Part shown: in pieces, positions 44,025 through 54,869 of the stretch
Layout: each line of letters starts with the position of its first letter
Numbering within the stretch: the first letter of the stretch is position 1
From: Spirometra erinaceieuropaei
Taxonomy: Eukaryota; Platyhelminthes; Cestoda; Diphyllobothriidea; Diphyllobothriidae
Assembly: GCA_902702965.1 (NCBI GenBank)
Contig: CACRXP010000705.1
Coordinates: forward strand, 155,020-219,019
Reading direction: 5' to 3'
DNA: 64,000 nucleotides
Program-made: the position numbers and the translations under genes
The notes under the pieces: model-generated
The model's input: only the letters and a program-made list of their open reading frames with translations
What the model was told of the DNA's origin: nothing
Database searches by the model: none

Positions 44025-44700
44025 CTCGCACGGGATCGAACGGGATCAGGTGCTGGCATTCAAAGAACATATCAACGCCGTCTTCCCGGACATTCAATTT
44101 ACGATAGAGGAGGAGGAAAACAATCAGCTGGCCTTCTTGGATATCCTCGTCTGCCGCAGAGAGGGTGGTGGCCTAAACACCAAAAAGTTCAGGAAAGCGA
44201 CACATACGACGAAAATACTGAAATCAATAGCAAGCACCCCATCAGTCACAAACGCAGTGGCGTAAGGTCGCTATACCGGCGCGTTGAGATGCACTGCAGT
44301 GAAATGTAAGACACGGTTGCTGAATTGCAATATCTTCGACGGGTAATGAGAGCCAATGGTTACCCGCTCAACCTTGTTAACCAGTGCATACGAAACGGAC
44401 ACCAGAGACCAAATCCAACCGGCTCCAAATGTTGGCGGGCCCTTTCGTACGTGAAGAACGTCTCGGAAGCCGTCAGTCGTCTTCTCACTCCACTTGGAGT
44501 TGGGGGTTGTACACAGGCCGGAAGCAACATTTAGGCGCTAAGTCATGAGGCCAAAAGATCCGTTGCCACGGCAGGAAACGTCTAGAGTGGTTTGCCGGAT
44601 CTGGTATAGTTGCGGACAAAGCAATTATGTAAGAGAAACTATGCAGGAAGACTCGTACGCGACCATGAACTAAAGTTTCCATCTGTGAATAAATAAGAGC
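43995..44700 (+). pseudogene. Penelope-like RT 3' half to endonuclease start (deletion copy B')
   Basis: On the plus strand, YDEMEN jumps to a GATCGAACGGGATCAGGTGC segment, removing the RT catalytic core. It continues LAFKEHINAVFPDIQFTIEE, NQLAFLDILVCRREGGGLN, QYLRRVMRANGYPLNLVNQC and WRALSYVKNVS. It reaches the endonuclease start YSCGQSNYVRET (about 44620), then ends near TTTCCATCTGT. It overlaps the inverted RT half at 43990, so the two halves meet head to head. Confidence 0.75.
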
Positions 44701-44709
44701 CAAGTACAA

Positions 44710-45280
44710 AGAAATATAAATGTGCGAGTGCGAGTCGTTAATGGCCGTGATTTCGTCATCCGTACTGGATGCTGGTGTGACGATTGCTTGACAAACTGGC
44801 TCACTGCCACTGTGATAATTGCTCGCCTGCGCCCTCTCCACGTGACTGATTCTCCTGCCCAGGGAAAATCGCAGCACGGAATATGTTACCGAGGGATAAC
44901 ACCTGATCCCGTTCGATGACGAAGAAGGTGTCATCCACATACCGAGCCCAGAAGTTCGGTCTGTGGTGTTGGAAAACCATCGGCACCAGCCATGGTAGGA
45001 CCACCTTCGCTATAAGTCCCGAAATCTGCGAACCCATTGGCGTTCCCCTCACCTGCACGTAGATTGTTCCGTCGAACGTAAAGTACGTCTTGAGACAGAA
45101 CATCAGGAGCTGGATAATTTGGGCGTGTCCGAGGCGATTCTCCGTTTCGTCGTATTTGTCTCGTAGGAAATGTTCGAGAGAAATACGACGAAATGCAGAA
45201 TCACGAATGGAAGAGAATATGCGCAACCCAGGTTCTTGTTTAAAAGAAGGCGAAGGCACGTTCAATGTGACAGTAGGTTT
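44710..45280 (-). pseudogene. Penelope-like RT, 5' half joined to ORF tail (deletion copy A)
   Basis: The minus-strand frame has RRISLEHFLRDKYDETENRL, TYFTFDGTIYVQVRGTPMGS and the intact catalytic YVDDTFFVIERDQV. A jump to the tail follows (VERAQASNYHSGSEPVCQAI). It starts right after the hammerhead at 45326-45285. The jump lies at the same point as in the copy at 43385-44024. Confidence 0.75.
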
Positions 45281-45284
45281 ATTT

Positions 45285-45326
45285 GACTGAGCTTTCGAAC
45301 TCGAACTAGAGTTCATCATCAGAGTC
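45285..45326 (-). ncRNA. minimal hammerhead ribozyme, covarying copy
   Basis: Stem I is GACU/AGUC (four Watson-Crick pairs). The core CUGAUGA is intact. Stem II is GAACUC/GAGUUC, six perfect pairs around UAGUUC. GAAA is followed by GCUC, where AGCU is a palindrome. Stems I and II and the tetranucleotide all differ in sequence from the copy at 43384-43343 but keep pairing. All core bases are consensus. Confidence 0.88.
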
Positions 45327-45369
45327 TACCCGAGTGCATCGTGCTACTCGTGGGTATTGCTCATCATCC

Positions 45370-45900
45370 GGCGGCTACCATGCGTAGCAGGATCATGAAA
45401 ATGAAGGATCGGCTGGACGCAGGTGAATAGTCGGGCGAAGTCTATCGAATCCTGTGCCAAAACTGTCCTTGACACTACACAGGCCAGACATGACGACGAC
45501 TGAGCTCACGAATACTTGAGCATAAACGGGCCGTTCGGAGGGGCGACCCAGTTTCTCAAGTAGCCACTCACGCGCTGGAGGAAGGGCATGAGTTCGACTT
45601 CGCCAACACGCGGATATTAGCGCGAGCCGGCAACAAGGCATGACGAGAGCTGTTGGAGGCGTGGGTGTCGGACACCAACTCCATCAACAGACACATCGAT
45701 TTGCCTGCGTGGTATCACGCGCTCCGCCCACGCAACCAGGTGGCGCAGCTCACACCGTCGCGAAGTACAAACGGCGTCACCACGCCAGGGGAACACCGTG
45801 GACCAGGCGGCACAAACCCTACCTAGACACGGACGTACTCCCTCTCCCCCCCCCGCAAGGATGAACGATATAAATTTTCACAATTTGCTGCACTCGAGTA
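45370..45900 (+). pseudogene. Penelope-like GIY-YIG endonuclease and ORF tail
   Basis: SGEVYRILCQNCP gives the GIY element (about 45435), HYTGQT the YIG-like element, then RRLSSRILEHKRAVRRGDPV, EEGHEFDFANTRILARAG and SDTNSINRHIDLPAWYHALR (to 45730). The frame has three or four stops (for example TGQT-stop-RRL) and reaches a tail before the hammerhead at 45901. On the plus strand this is the 3' end of one element, directly followed by the terminal repeat and the next element. Confidence 0.75.
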
Positions 45901-45942
45901 GCCTCTGATGATAATCTCTAGTTCGAGTTCAAAAGCTCAGGC
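45901..45942 (+). ncRNA. minimal hammerhead ribozyme, slightly degraded
   Basis: Stem I is GCCU/AGGC, perfect and different again from the other copies. CUGAUGA is intact. Stem II is AAUCUC/GAGUUC with two mismatches. GAAA has become AAAA, and AGCUC is kept. It lies between the 3' end of one Penelope ORF and the start of the next on the same strand. Confidence 0.75.
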
Positions 45943-46690
45943 AAATAAACCTACTGTCCCAGTGATCGTGCCTTCGGCTTCTTTGAAATGGTGAATCACC
46001 TCGGACGGGATCGAACGGGATCAGGTGCTGACATTCAAAAAACATCTCAACTCCGTCTTCCCGGACATTAAAATTACGATGGAGGAGGAGGAGAACAACC
46101 AGCTGGCCTTCCTGGATGTCCTCGTCAGCCGCAGAGATGGTGGTGGCCTAAAAACCAAAGTGTTCAGCAAAGCGACAAATACGACGCAAATACAGAACTT
46201 CAATAGCAACCTTTCGATCAGTCACAAACGCAGTTGCGTAAGGGCGCTATACCGGCGCCTTGAGACGCACTGCATTGAAATGGAAGACAAGGTTGCTGAA
46301 TTACAGTATCTTCGACGGGCAATGAGAGCCAATAGTTACCCGCGCAATTTTGCTAACCAGTGCATACGAAAAGGACACTAGAGATAAAATCCAACCGTCC
46401 CAAATCTTGGCGTACGTTCTTCCGTACGTGCAGCCTTCAAGCATCTTCTCACTCCACTTGGAGTTGGGGTTGCATACAGGACGGAAGCAATCATTAGGCG
46501 CTAAGACATGAGGCCAAAAAAACCCGCTGCCACGGCAGGAAGCTTTTGGAGTCGTTTACCGGATCTGGCTTAGTTGTGCACAAAGCAACTATGTCGGAGA
46601 AACTATGGAGGCGGCCTCGTACGCAGCGATGAACTAAAGTTTCCATCTGTAAATTTTTAACAGCCAAGCACAAAGAAATAGGAGTATGCT
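45943..46690 (+). pseudogene. Penelope-like RT 3' half to endonuclease start (deletion copy C)
   Basis: After the hammerhead and a short leader, GAAATGGTGAATCACCTCGG joins at once to the ERDQ-coding region. It continues LTFKKHLNSVFPDIKITMEE, NQLAFLDVLVSRRDGGGLK, ALYRRLETHCIEMEDKVAEL and LRRAMRANSYPRNFANQC in one 119-codon frame (46025-46381). Remnants run up to CAQSNYVGET of the endonuclease, ending near TTTCCATCTGT. The internal deletion joins the same two points as at 43995-44040. Confidence 0.75.
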
Positions 46691-46699
46691 TCCTGGAAA

Positions 46700-48950
46700 A
46701 TTGGCAGTTGATTTTCGTTTGCACCGCTGAGTAACCAGAATCCCCGCCATTCTATTCTGTTCACTCTCACCTCTTCAATGTCTCCGTGTTATATGGCATC
46801 CAGCTTTATAAACACATTAATGCATGCATTATCCTCGTGCATTAAGTTGAGTAAATGGAGACAATTTGTACAACGACAGACACCGAAAACGCGAGTTCTC
46901 CCCAAGTGAGGGTGTACCCAGAGTCCGGGGAATGCATTAGCTATTTTAATCAAGTGGTCTCGCATCTTTACCTGCAATTGGTGTTCGCGTATGAGCGTAC
47001 AGGCTTCTGTTTGACGGCATACACAGACATTTGTGCGCGCTTCAGCAATCACTGTAATTCTCTGTCAGTCCCCCTCTGTACAAGTACAAGCAAATTTTGG
47101 ATTCATCTGCTAACTTCTTTCTGGATTATGAATTTAATCTCTGGGATTGTCGGAATGTTGTGCAACGTTTCACATTAATCCCCTTCAGCGGCCGGCTTAT
47201 TGCAGGTATATATTTAGGTAAACTAATCGAAAAAAGCATGGCCATAAAATTTTGCATTTTGATGCCGTCGAGAAGACCAAAGACATATGTCTCATTTGAG
47301 GTTCTCTTATGTTAATGTCAATATTACCGATCGGATGAGCACATCGGTTCGAATAACGTCATTCTAAACTACGCGAGCTACTATCATACTTATCACAAAC
47401 GCGACACAAGCCACAGGCTGCATAGTAGATCAAAATCAGCATTAAATGGCCTATTTGGCAAACACTTGTTTTCGGTAACTCGTCGTTAGGCCAAAACAGT
47501 TACAAAGTTGAAAACGAGCGTAGTTACAGAGTTTTTACGTGATCAGGGGCAAATAACACTCACCGTTCCCATGCCAATCGCATGGCGAGGCGTGTTATGG
47601 CGTTGTCGGTGTGTTGTCGTCATTGAGTCAGGGGCGAGGGGGACGGGTGACATAGGCTCTGATTTATGTTTGTATGTCGGATACGGTGAGCACTCACCGC
47701 TGCCCCCAGGAGGTTGGGGCGACGTGCAAGCATCATTTGTGTTTCTCCCCTTTCTGACCGTACATACTGAGGCTGTTGTAATGGGTGGCCGCGTGCAAAC
47801 TCTGCTGGGTGTCTTTGCCCTACTTATAGTTATTTTTCCAGTAGTTAAAGTTTTATTATTATCTTAGTCTACAATGCATTGTTATTTGGATTTCATCTTT
47901 GTATTTTTTTCCCTCAAGCTCGTTGGACTCGGCGGCCGGCATCTGACGATCACTAAATACTTGACGTTCAGTTTGTACGTCTATACAGTCAAGGAGACTG
48001 TGATATGGCTTGCCGCCGAGCTACGCTAGACGAGGAGTTAGAGGGTTGTCGCGGGATCGACACCGTACTCTGATTCCTTATTCCCGACATCCATCTGTGC
48101 TACAGTCATGCCGGAATGCTATGGAAATTAAGCAAGCCGGGAGAAAAGATAAACAACTCTGACCATGGGCAAATCTAGTGGGAAGTATGCGTATGGTTGG
48201 CTCTGTCGGAGGACTTCGAGATTGCAAGGCCTGTATCACGTTTTATCTAAGACGTTTAGGGTAAAATTTCAATTAAAAATCTACGCAGTACAACACGCAC
48301 TCTTGGAATTAATGACTCAGAATTTGAAAAGTTCTTTTCCATAATTACCACGGGTACTTCGAGACCGTATTTACGTTTCCTAGGATGTGCCGGCTAGCCT
48401 CAGATTTCCACCATAATAGCCAGGATTCCAGAAAATTGGCTTTGTCCTTCGATTAGAGCAAGTCACGCACAGGTAATGGCATCGTTTTGTCGCATTCTCT
48501 AGCCCAAGCTACTGTTACTGCACGGTATTCAACAGTGGTCGACACAAATTGAGGAAATGCGCGGTTTTCAGGCTGTGTTGATTTAGTATATGTTCTTTCA
48601 CAAGCCTGCTTTGCATAATTGCGTTACTTGCTCACGTTAGGAAGCAAGTAATCAGTCAGTTAGTATCAGTCAGTATATTTGGAGTAAACTACAGAAGCCC
48701 TGAGGACTCCATTTAGAGGGTACAGATATAAGGGAACGTAATGAAATTGCAAAGCTTTTACTTGTATTTAAGTAAGGAGAATTCATAAATCTAATAATGT
48801 AACATAAAGGCGAAAGGGGTATTATATTCGCGAAATAATTGCGAAAAACTTTGTTCTCCTCATTCGGACTGTGAAAATTTCAATGTGGGCTAAGTTTGAC
48901 GCACAAAATAGGATTTGTTGAAATCTTGTTAGTAGTATATTTATAGTCAT
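46700..48950. other. mostly unassigned; GC-richer island at 47.53-47.83 kb
   Basis: The 119-codon plus frame at 47508-47867 has Gly-rich and hydrophobic stretches (GVFALLIVIFPVVKVLLLS at its end could be a membrane segment) and higher GC than its surroundings. I do not recognise it. A 107-codon frame at 46855-47178 is also unassigned. The rest is AT-rich without landmarks. Confidence 0.3.
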
Positions 48951-48962
48951 TTCAGTAATCCA

Positions 48963-51900
48963 TTAGATCAGGCTTCGGCAGTTCGGGTTGCCTTTCAGCA
49001 GGTACGCATCCAGTTGTCTCTTGAACACGCTCAATGTAGGGGAATTAACAACAAACTCCGGCAAAGAGTTCCATTGGCGAATGACCCTCTGTGAGAAAAA
49101 GGAGGAGCGTTGATTTGTGTGGCACAGTTCCCTTTTAAGCTGGTAATCATGTCGTCTGAGATTGGATTTTGGTGCCATTTCAAAAAAAACGTTTCCCAGT
49201 CGACATCCATATTAAGCCCTTTTACCAACTGGAACATTGCTATGAGATCATCTCTGTCCTGCCTGTAGTGGAGGGGATAGAGGTTCAAGACCGTCAGGCG
49301 CTGCTCGTACGTGAAGTTTTTGAGGCCATGAACAGCCTTTGAAGCACGCCGTTGTACACCTTCAAGGATATCTATATCCTTCCGAAGCCACTGTCGCCAA
49401 ACCTGTACCGCATCTTCCAGGTGCGGCTGCACAAATGTCCCGTATACTTTGCCAAAGACCTCTTTATTCAAGTGTATAAACGTTCTGCGTATCGCGCTCA
49501 TAACGGACATTGCCCGCGCAGCGACTTTAGAGCACTGCGTGGTGACGCTTAGATCGTCTTTAATGAACACACCAAGATCTTTTTGCACATCTACGGTTTT
49601 AAGTGGTTGATTGTCCAGGAGATACTATCGTGGGGTTGCATTTGTTCTTCGCCTCGCTGATACTACGTGCATAACTGCACATTTTTGACGTTGAATTTCA
49701 TGCACCATTTCTCGCTCCATGCGTACAAATTCTCTACGTCCTCTTGTAGTTTCTTGACGTCATCTTCATCTTTTATCGCTCTTCAAAGTTTAAGATCGTC
49801 TGCAAAGAGCGCTATTTCCGATTTCACTTCCCGCACTAGGTCATTAACATAGATAAGGAATAGGAATGGCCAAACGAACTGACCCCTGTGGGACTTCACT
49901 CGTAACAGGTGCCCATTCTGAGCAGTAGCTGCCATCCTTTTAGGAAATCTTGAATCCAGTTCAGAAGATTTCCTCTTATTCCTACTTCTGACAACTTTTG
50001 AATGAGGTGCTTTTGTGGGACGCAATCTAACGCCTTGCTGAAGTCGACGTAAATGACATCAACTGGATGTCCTGCATCCATGACCTTTGACCAGTGTTCG
50101 AGTGACGAAAGAAAGTTTGTGAGGCACGACCTTTTTTCGCAGAAGCCATGTTGAACTGAGGCGATGTGAGAGCGGAAATTATCGAGTGATGTTATAGAGT
50201 ATTTAACTAATTTTTCCATCAGTTTGCAGCAAATGCATGTGAAACTAACCGGCCGGTAGTTCGTGGGAGATAGCCGTGATCCTCCCTTGTGGATAGGTAC
50301 GACGTTCGCCAAATTCCATGTGTCAGCTAGTTTGCCAGCTTCCAGCGATTTTTGGAAGGTTATACAAAGTGGCTCTGCTAATTCTTCAGCTAGCTGACGC
50401 AGAAGTACACCTGGGATGTCGTCTGGTCCAGGTGACTTGGCCGGATATAGCTTATTTAGCTCTGCTAAAACTAAATGCGGAATAAAAAATACTGTGCTTA
50501 TAAGTGGTTGGTTTGCGGGCAGTGGAAGAGAATAGGACTGGAGGGGTGGTTCCGTGGTGTAGACACTCTGGAAAAACGCGGAAAGAAGCTGGGCTTTTTG
50601 AAAACCATCGCTCACAGTTCGGTTATTTTTATCATTTAAGGTTGCCAGAATGTCCCGGTTTTTCGTATGGTTCCTGATATATGCATAGAACGCTTTAGGT
50701 TTTTGCTGCGCCTCTTCTAGGAGCTTCAGTTCATAAGAACCTCGTACTTCACGGATGAGTCTCTTGCATAAGGTTCGTTGTGGTCTGAATTCCTGAAGTT
50801 TTTCTGGGTTCTCCGTTTGTAAGAAGATTTTCCATAGCTTGCGTTTTTTCCGGATTTCCTTCTTAACCGCTGTTGTCAACCATTTCGGTTTGTTTCCGGT
50901 TGGATGTTTCTTGAGGGGACAGTATTGTTCAATCAGGTCTCTCATAGTTGATTCGATGGTAGTCCAGCATTCGTTGACGTCTCCTCGTAATGATTTCGCC
51001 CATATTGTGTGTTCAATCTCTGATTTCATTGCCTCAAAGTTACCCCACCAGACATTTCTTGACGACTTTGAGCTTCGTTCGGGGCAGCCACGAGTGTGGA
51101 CGCCCACATTAATGTCATGTATTCACAATGACCTATTGGCGGGCCTACATTTATTTTATCAACGCTTTCCTCGTTCTTGGTAAACACAAGGTCTAGGCAA
51201 CTCGCTCTCCGACCTTCACACATCCGAGTCACAGTTCGTACATGTTGAAACAGAAATTCATCAAATGACATGTCTAATAGCATTTGGTCGAATCCTTGTC
51301 TGTGACCCTTAACTGTCATAAGGTCCCAGTTAATCCGCGGAGCATCGAAATCTCCTACAATAATAATGTTTTTGTTTTTGACTGTCCTCGCGGAGTCGAG
51401 TGATTAACGCTTGATCTTCGTCGGCAGGTTAATTAGGAGGCCTATATACAATGTTGATAGTAACGTTTTCGGCTTTGGGGACCAGCAAATGACACTGCAG
51501 CATCTCCAGATCATGCCCATGTACACATTCTTCAACGGGGTTATATTCGACCGCATTGTTGATATATAGGGCAACTCCGTCAACTCGCTTTTTGGTTCGG
51601 TCTCGTCTTAGCACTTGATAACCACCTAACTGTATTTAGTGGGTCTGTGACCTCTGGGGCGAGCCACGTTTCAGTTCATGCAATTACATAAGGACATAGT
51701 TTGGCTACAATTATTCTAAGTTCGTCGAGTTTGTTCAAGAGGCTTTGCACATTTCCGTAAAATAACTTAATTTTATGTAGGTTGTTGCGTCGAATTAGTT
51801 GCCCGGCCGCGTGGCCCTTGTTATTATGACAGGCGTCCTCCACAGGAGGGGTCTTTGTCGTCGAACAATCACTCCGTTCATTATTAGTAGTCCTTTCTCT

Positions 51901-52043
51901 CCTTGTGCTTTCGAGGTCGCCAGCTCCGCCTTCAGCGCCCTCAATTTCATTCTCTCTTGTAATGAGTAATCCGGTTGAAAAAAAAGACCATTATGGTCAT
52001 GGACTGGCTGCGTAACGGCCTCGTGAATTTCTTGTATTGACAT
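48963..52043 (-). pseudogene. CR1-like non-LTR retrotransposon (LINE), nearly full length
   Basis: The order on the minus strand is as follows. An N-terminal frame is at 52043-51795. AP endonuclease motifs are NVQSLLNKLDEL (about 51750), TETWLAPEVTD (after a stop), VDGVALYINNAVEY, NIVYRPPN, GDFDAPRINWDL and SCLDLVFTKNE...GHCEY. RT motifs are KSPGPDDIPGVLLRQLAE, NVVPIHKGGS, NYRPVSFT, QHGFCEKRSC, VIYVDFSKALDCVP (403-codon frame, 51107-49896) and the catalytic ALFADDLKL (about 49800). The C-terminal region is QKDLGVFIKDDLSV through LNLYPLHYRQDRDDLIAMFQ to QLDAYLLKGNPNC (49588-48963). The usual S-D-H end of the endonuclease is C-E-Y, and frameshifts lie near 49.9 and 51.6 kb, so it is dead but young-looking. 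Confidence 0.88.
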
Positions 52044-54860
52044 CGCAAAGCAGTTAATAGTAACATTTATTTCTCAATAAACATATCATTTGTGTCGCAT
52101 GAGATATAATGCGTTCCTGCGCCATGACATCAGGAAGAGCTTTTGACAACGTACATTTGCAATGTATCGAACTTCTAAGTTTACCTTACTTTAGAAACAT
52201 AATGTTTTCTACTGTATCTTTAACCGATCATAGCATTACGACGACCGGAATATTTATGCTTAGTATTTTCCTTGTACGCTCATGTGCGGATTTTGTTCGA
52301 GATGCAGACCATTCTGATAAAAGTTGCAATTATCTATATTTTCAATCTGCAGACAACTTTTTTGTCATTCTTCTATTGTTCCGGATGGTTCCTTATCTGA
52401 CGGTTTGTATGCATGCGGTGTACACTAGCTAAAACCATGTTGTGATCGGATTTGATCAATTCCGCCCCCATTTTAGCAATCAACTTCATTCCCAGCACTT
52501 CTCCATGTGTGTTTTTTCTTAGATCAACTTATTTAGCTTATGTTGTACTATTGCATATTTTGACGAGTTTGTCTGGAGCCTACTCTCTACTGGACTGTTT
52601 AAGTAATGTTTGCCTTTAGGCAAAATGAAAACACTACTTGATGTGCCTTTAAACATCGCGCAGCGCTAAGGTGTCTTAGTGGTCGAGGGCATTACACCGA
52701 CGTTTATCGCACATCCTGGCGGGCGAACATTCCCTAAAGGGATGAAGTCCAACTTCAGCTAAACGCACATTATTAGACTCGTTCTCAAGACTATTTGCTC
52801 GGTGAGCAATTCATTGTACCTAATTATTCAAACAGATTTATCCGTACATCAATTTTATGGGCAAGAGTTTTGAGTGAGATGATGTGTATACTTTAAATTT
52901 TCGAATATTGTTTCGCATCCCCTTTATTGCAATCATGTTTATTTCTTAAAACCACTACTTTACACATGTTCATTTATTTTATATTTTGCTGAGAACTTGA
53001 GGAGTCTACTCCTAGCCGATTAAATCAAATAATTTAGTGACGTATGCATGCATCTTCGCTAATTGACAGCATGACGAAAACAAAACCAAAAATGGTCCTA
53101 TTAGTAAAAAAAAACAAGATTAGCGTTTGTCCACTAGCAGAGTGGACCAAGCAGCTTTAAACCGACGTGAGCACTCACAAATTCAGGACCGTTAAATACG
53201 AATTGCTGCCCATATTGCGTACAGTGGATGTAGATGCTTACAGTACTCTCATAACTGGACATCAATTTCTTTAAAGTGGTTCTACGCCTTGCGGAGGAAA
53301 TGGAAGTTAGATTGAGACAAAGAGATATAAAGAAAGTCGTAATGCGATTTTCAACTTTTGAATGGATATCACATGAGGTGTCTTTGGATAATTCACACCA
53401 CTAGAACGCCCGGCGGTTGAAGGCATGTCATTAATGTTTATCGCACTGTTTGGAGGGCGAATATGCGTAGTAGGGATGAAGCAAATCTTCAGCACAACGA
53501 AAGTAGGTGATCTGACGCAGGATAATCCTTTGCCTCACTACTTCTGTATTCGGAGTAATGGTGGACGGGCGATATGACTACAAACGGGTTATCAACGGAC
53601 ATATTCGTCATGCAACAATGAGGTTTAACTAGATTTGGATGGTGTACGATGACAGTTCAAAGCCATTCTCTGATTAATAAAACGTACCAATTTCCTGATG
53701 ATTTTGGGTGCGTAGTCCAAATCGAATATTTGGAGGCGTTGCAGCTTCTCATACATTAAAATTAAATCGTCATTTTCAAATCTTACAACGGGGCTTTGCG
53801 CAATATTGACCACTAATCCAATTCTGTCAAAAAGTATGAGTACGATTTACGAAATCATGAACGTCAGGCGGCTTAAAGTTTGGGAAGGCATTCTTACCAT
53901 AAATTGACCCACTTGATTCAATTCAAACCATATCATCTGAATATACTGAATGCATTTTTCTGCAAACGCTACTGTATTGGCCGATCCTAAGCCGTGAACC
54001 CGTTTAAATTAATCATTTGACTCTACCCAGCGAGGCAATAGTTAAGTTGCCGTTGTTCGATTGTGGTAAAATACATGTTAATTCTGAGCTACTGCATTGA
54101 GTTAAGTAGGAAGGAAATGTGGATTTCCAAATTTAATCTGTTTAGCATGCTTTAGAGTTTAATAAATCATCTGAAGTCTTGTACTGCAGTAATGTATGAA
54201 ACAATGCAGATAGCAAGGCAGCTATGTGACAGCTCGGTTTTGGAGGAAAGTGTGAAACATTAAAATTACACTCAGCATTTCTTGATATCTTCTCGCAGCC
54301 TTATATATAACTGAAAAAACCTCGGTGATCTGTGTTTACCACTTATACACCAATAAAACTGTAAACATTTTTATTGACCCTTTCCTAACTTTGCTGAAAG
54401 ATGTGCTTATGCATTTGGAAAAAGGCCATCTCGAAGGACCAATGTGCGCTTGGGCCACAGGACCAGGATAACGAATAACTAAACAGTGGACGGGTTTGAG
54501 CTAGAACTAGTTAAAAACAATGAATGGGTGACAGCTGCAAGGACGATGCTTCCCACAACTAGAAATAGCTGTATTCTCAAATGTTCACTAGACTGATCCC
54601 CTTAAAATAGAACCGTGCCTATAATCTTTTTTATTTCCTACATATTATGCTAATTCTCAATATTATCACCCGAGTAGACCCTTCTCCAACATTCCAACAT
54701 ACCTACATTATAGAGCCTTCGCTAACCCTTACTTTGGGTTGGATATGCATACCAATACAGCAAACTAAATACTACATTCCCATCCTACCTGTTCATAGCC
54801 ACACCAAAGTTAACATACTTGTCCTTCCCCATCTTTTGCTGCTCATCCTTAATCTGACTT
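52044..54860. other. AT-rich, with a short tRNA-like repeat pair
   Basis: No ORF of note. A repeat of about 100 bases occurs at 52655-52760 and 53380-53500 (shared ACGTTTATCGCAC-type core, GGCGAAC/GGCGAAT and GGGATGAAG). The first copy has a box A-like TTAGTGGTCGAGGGC and a weak box B-like GGGCGAACATTCC, as in tRNA-derived SINEs. The remaining sequence shows nothing recognised. Confidence 0.35.
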
Positions 54861-54869
54861 CCGCCTTGG

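Noticed and set aside
45640..45864. Arg/His-rich 74-codon plus frame
   Set aside because: It is an out-of-frame reading of the Penelope endonuclease tail, whose conserved text lies in another frame.
52655..52760. tRNA gene
   Set aside because: The box A-like part is fair, but box B is weak and the cloverleaf does not close.
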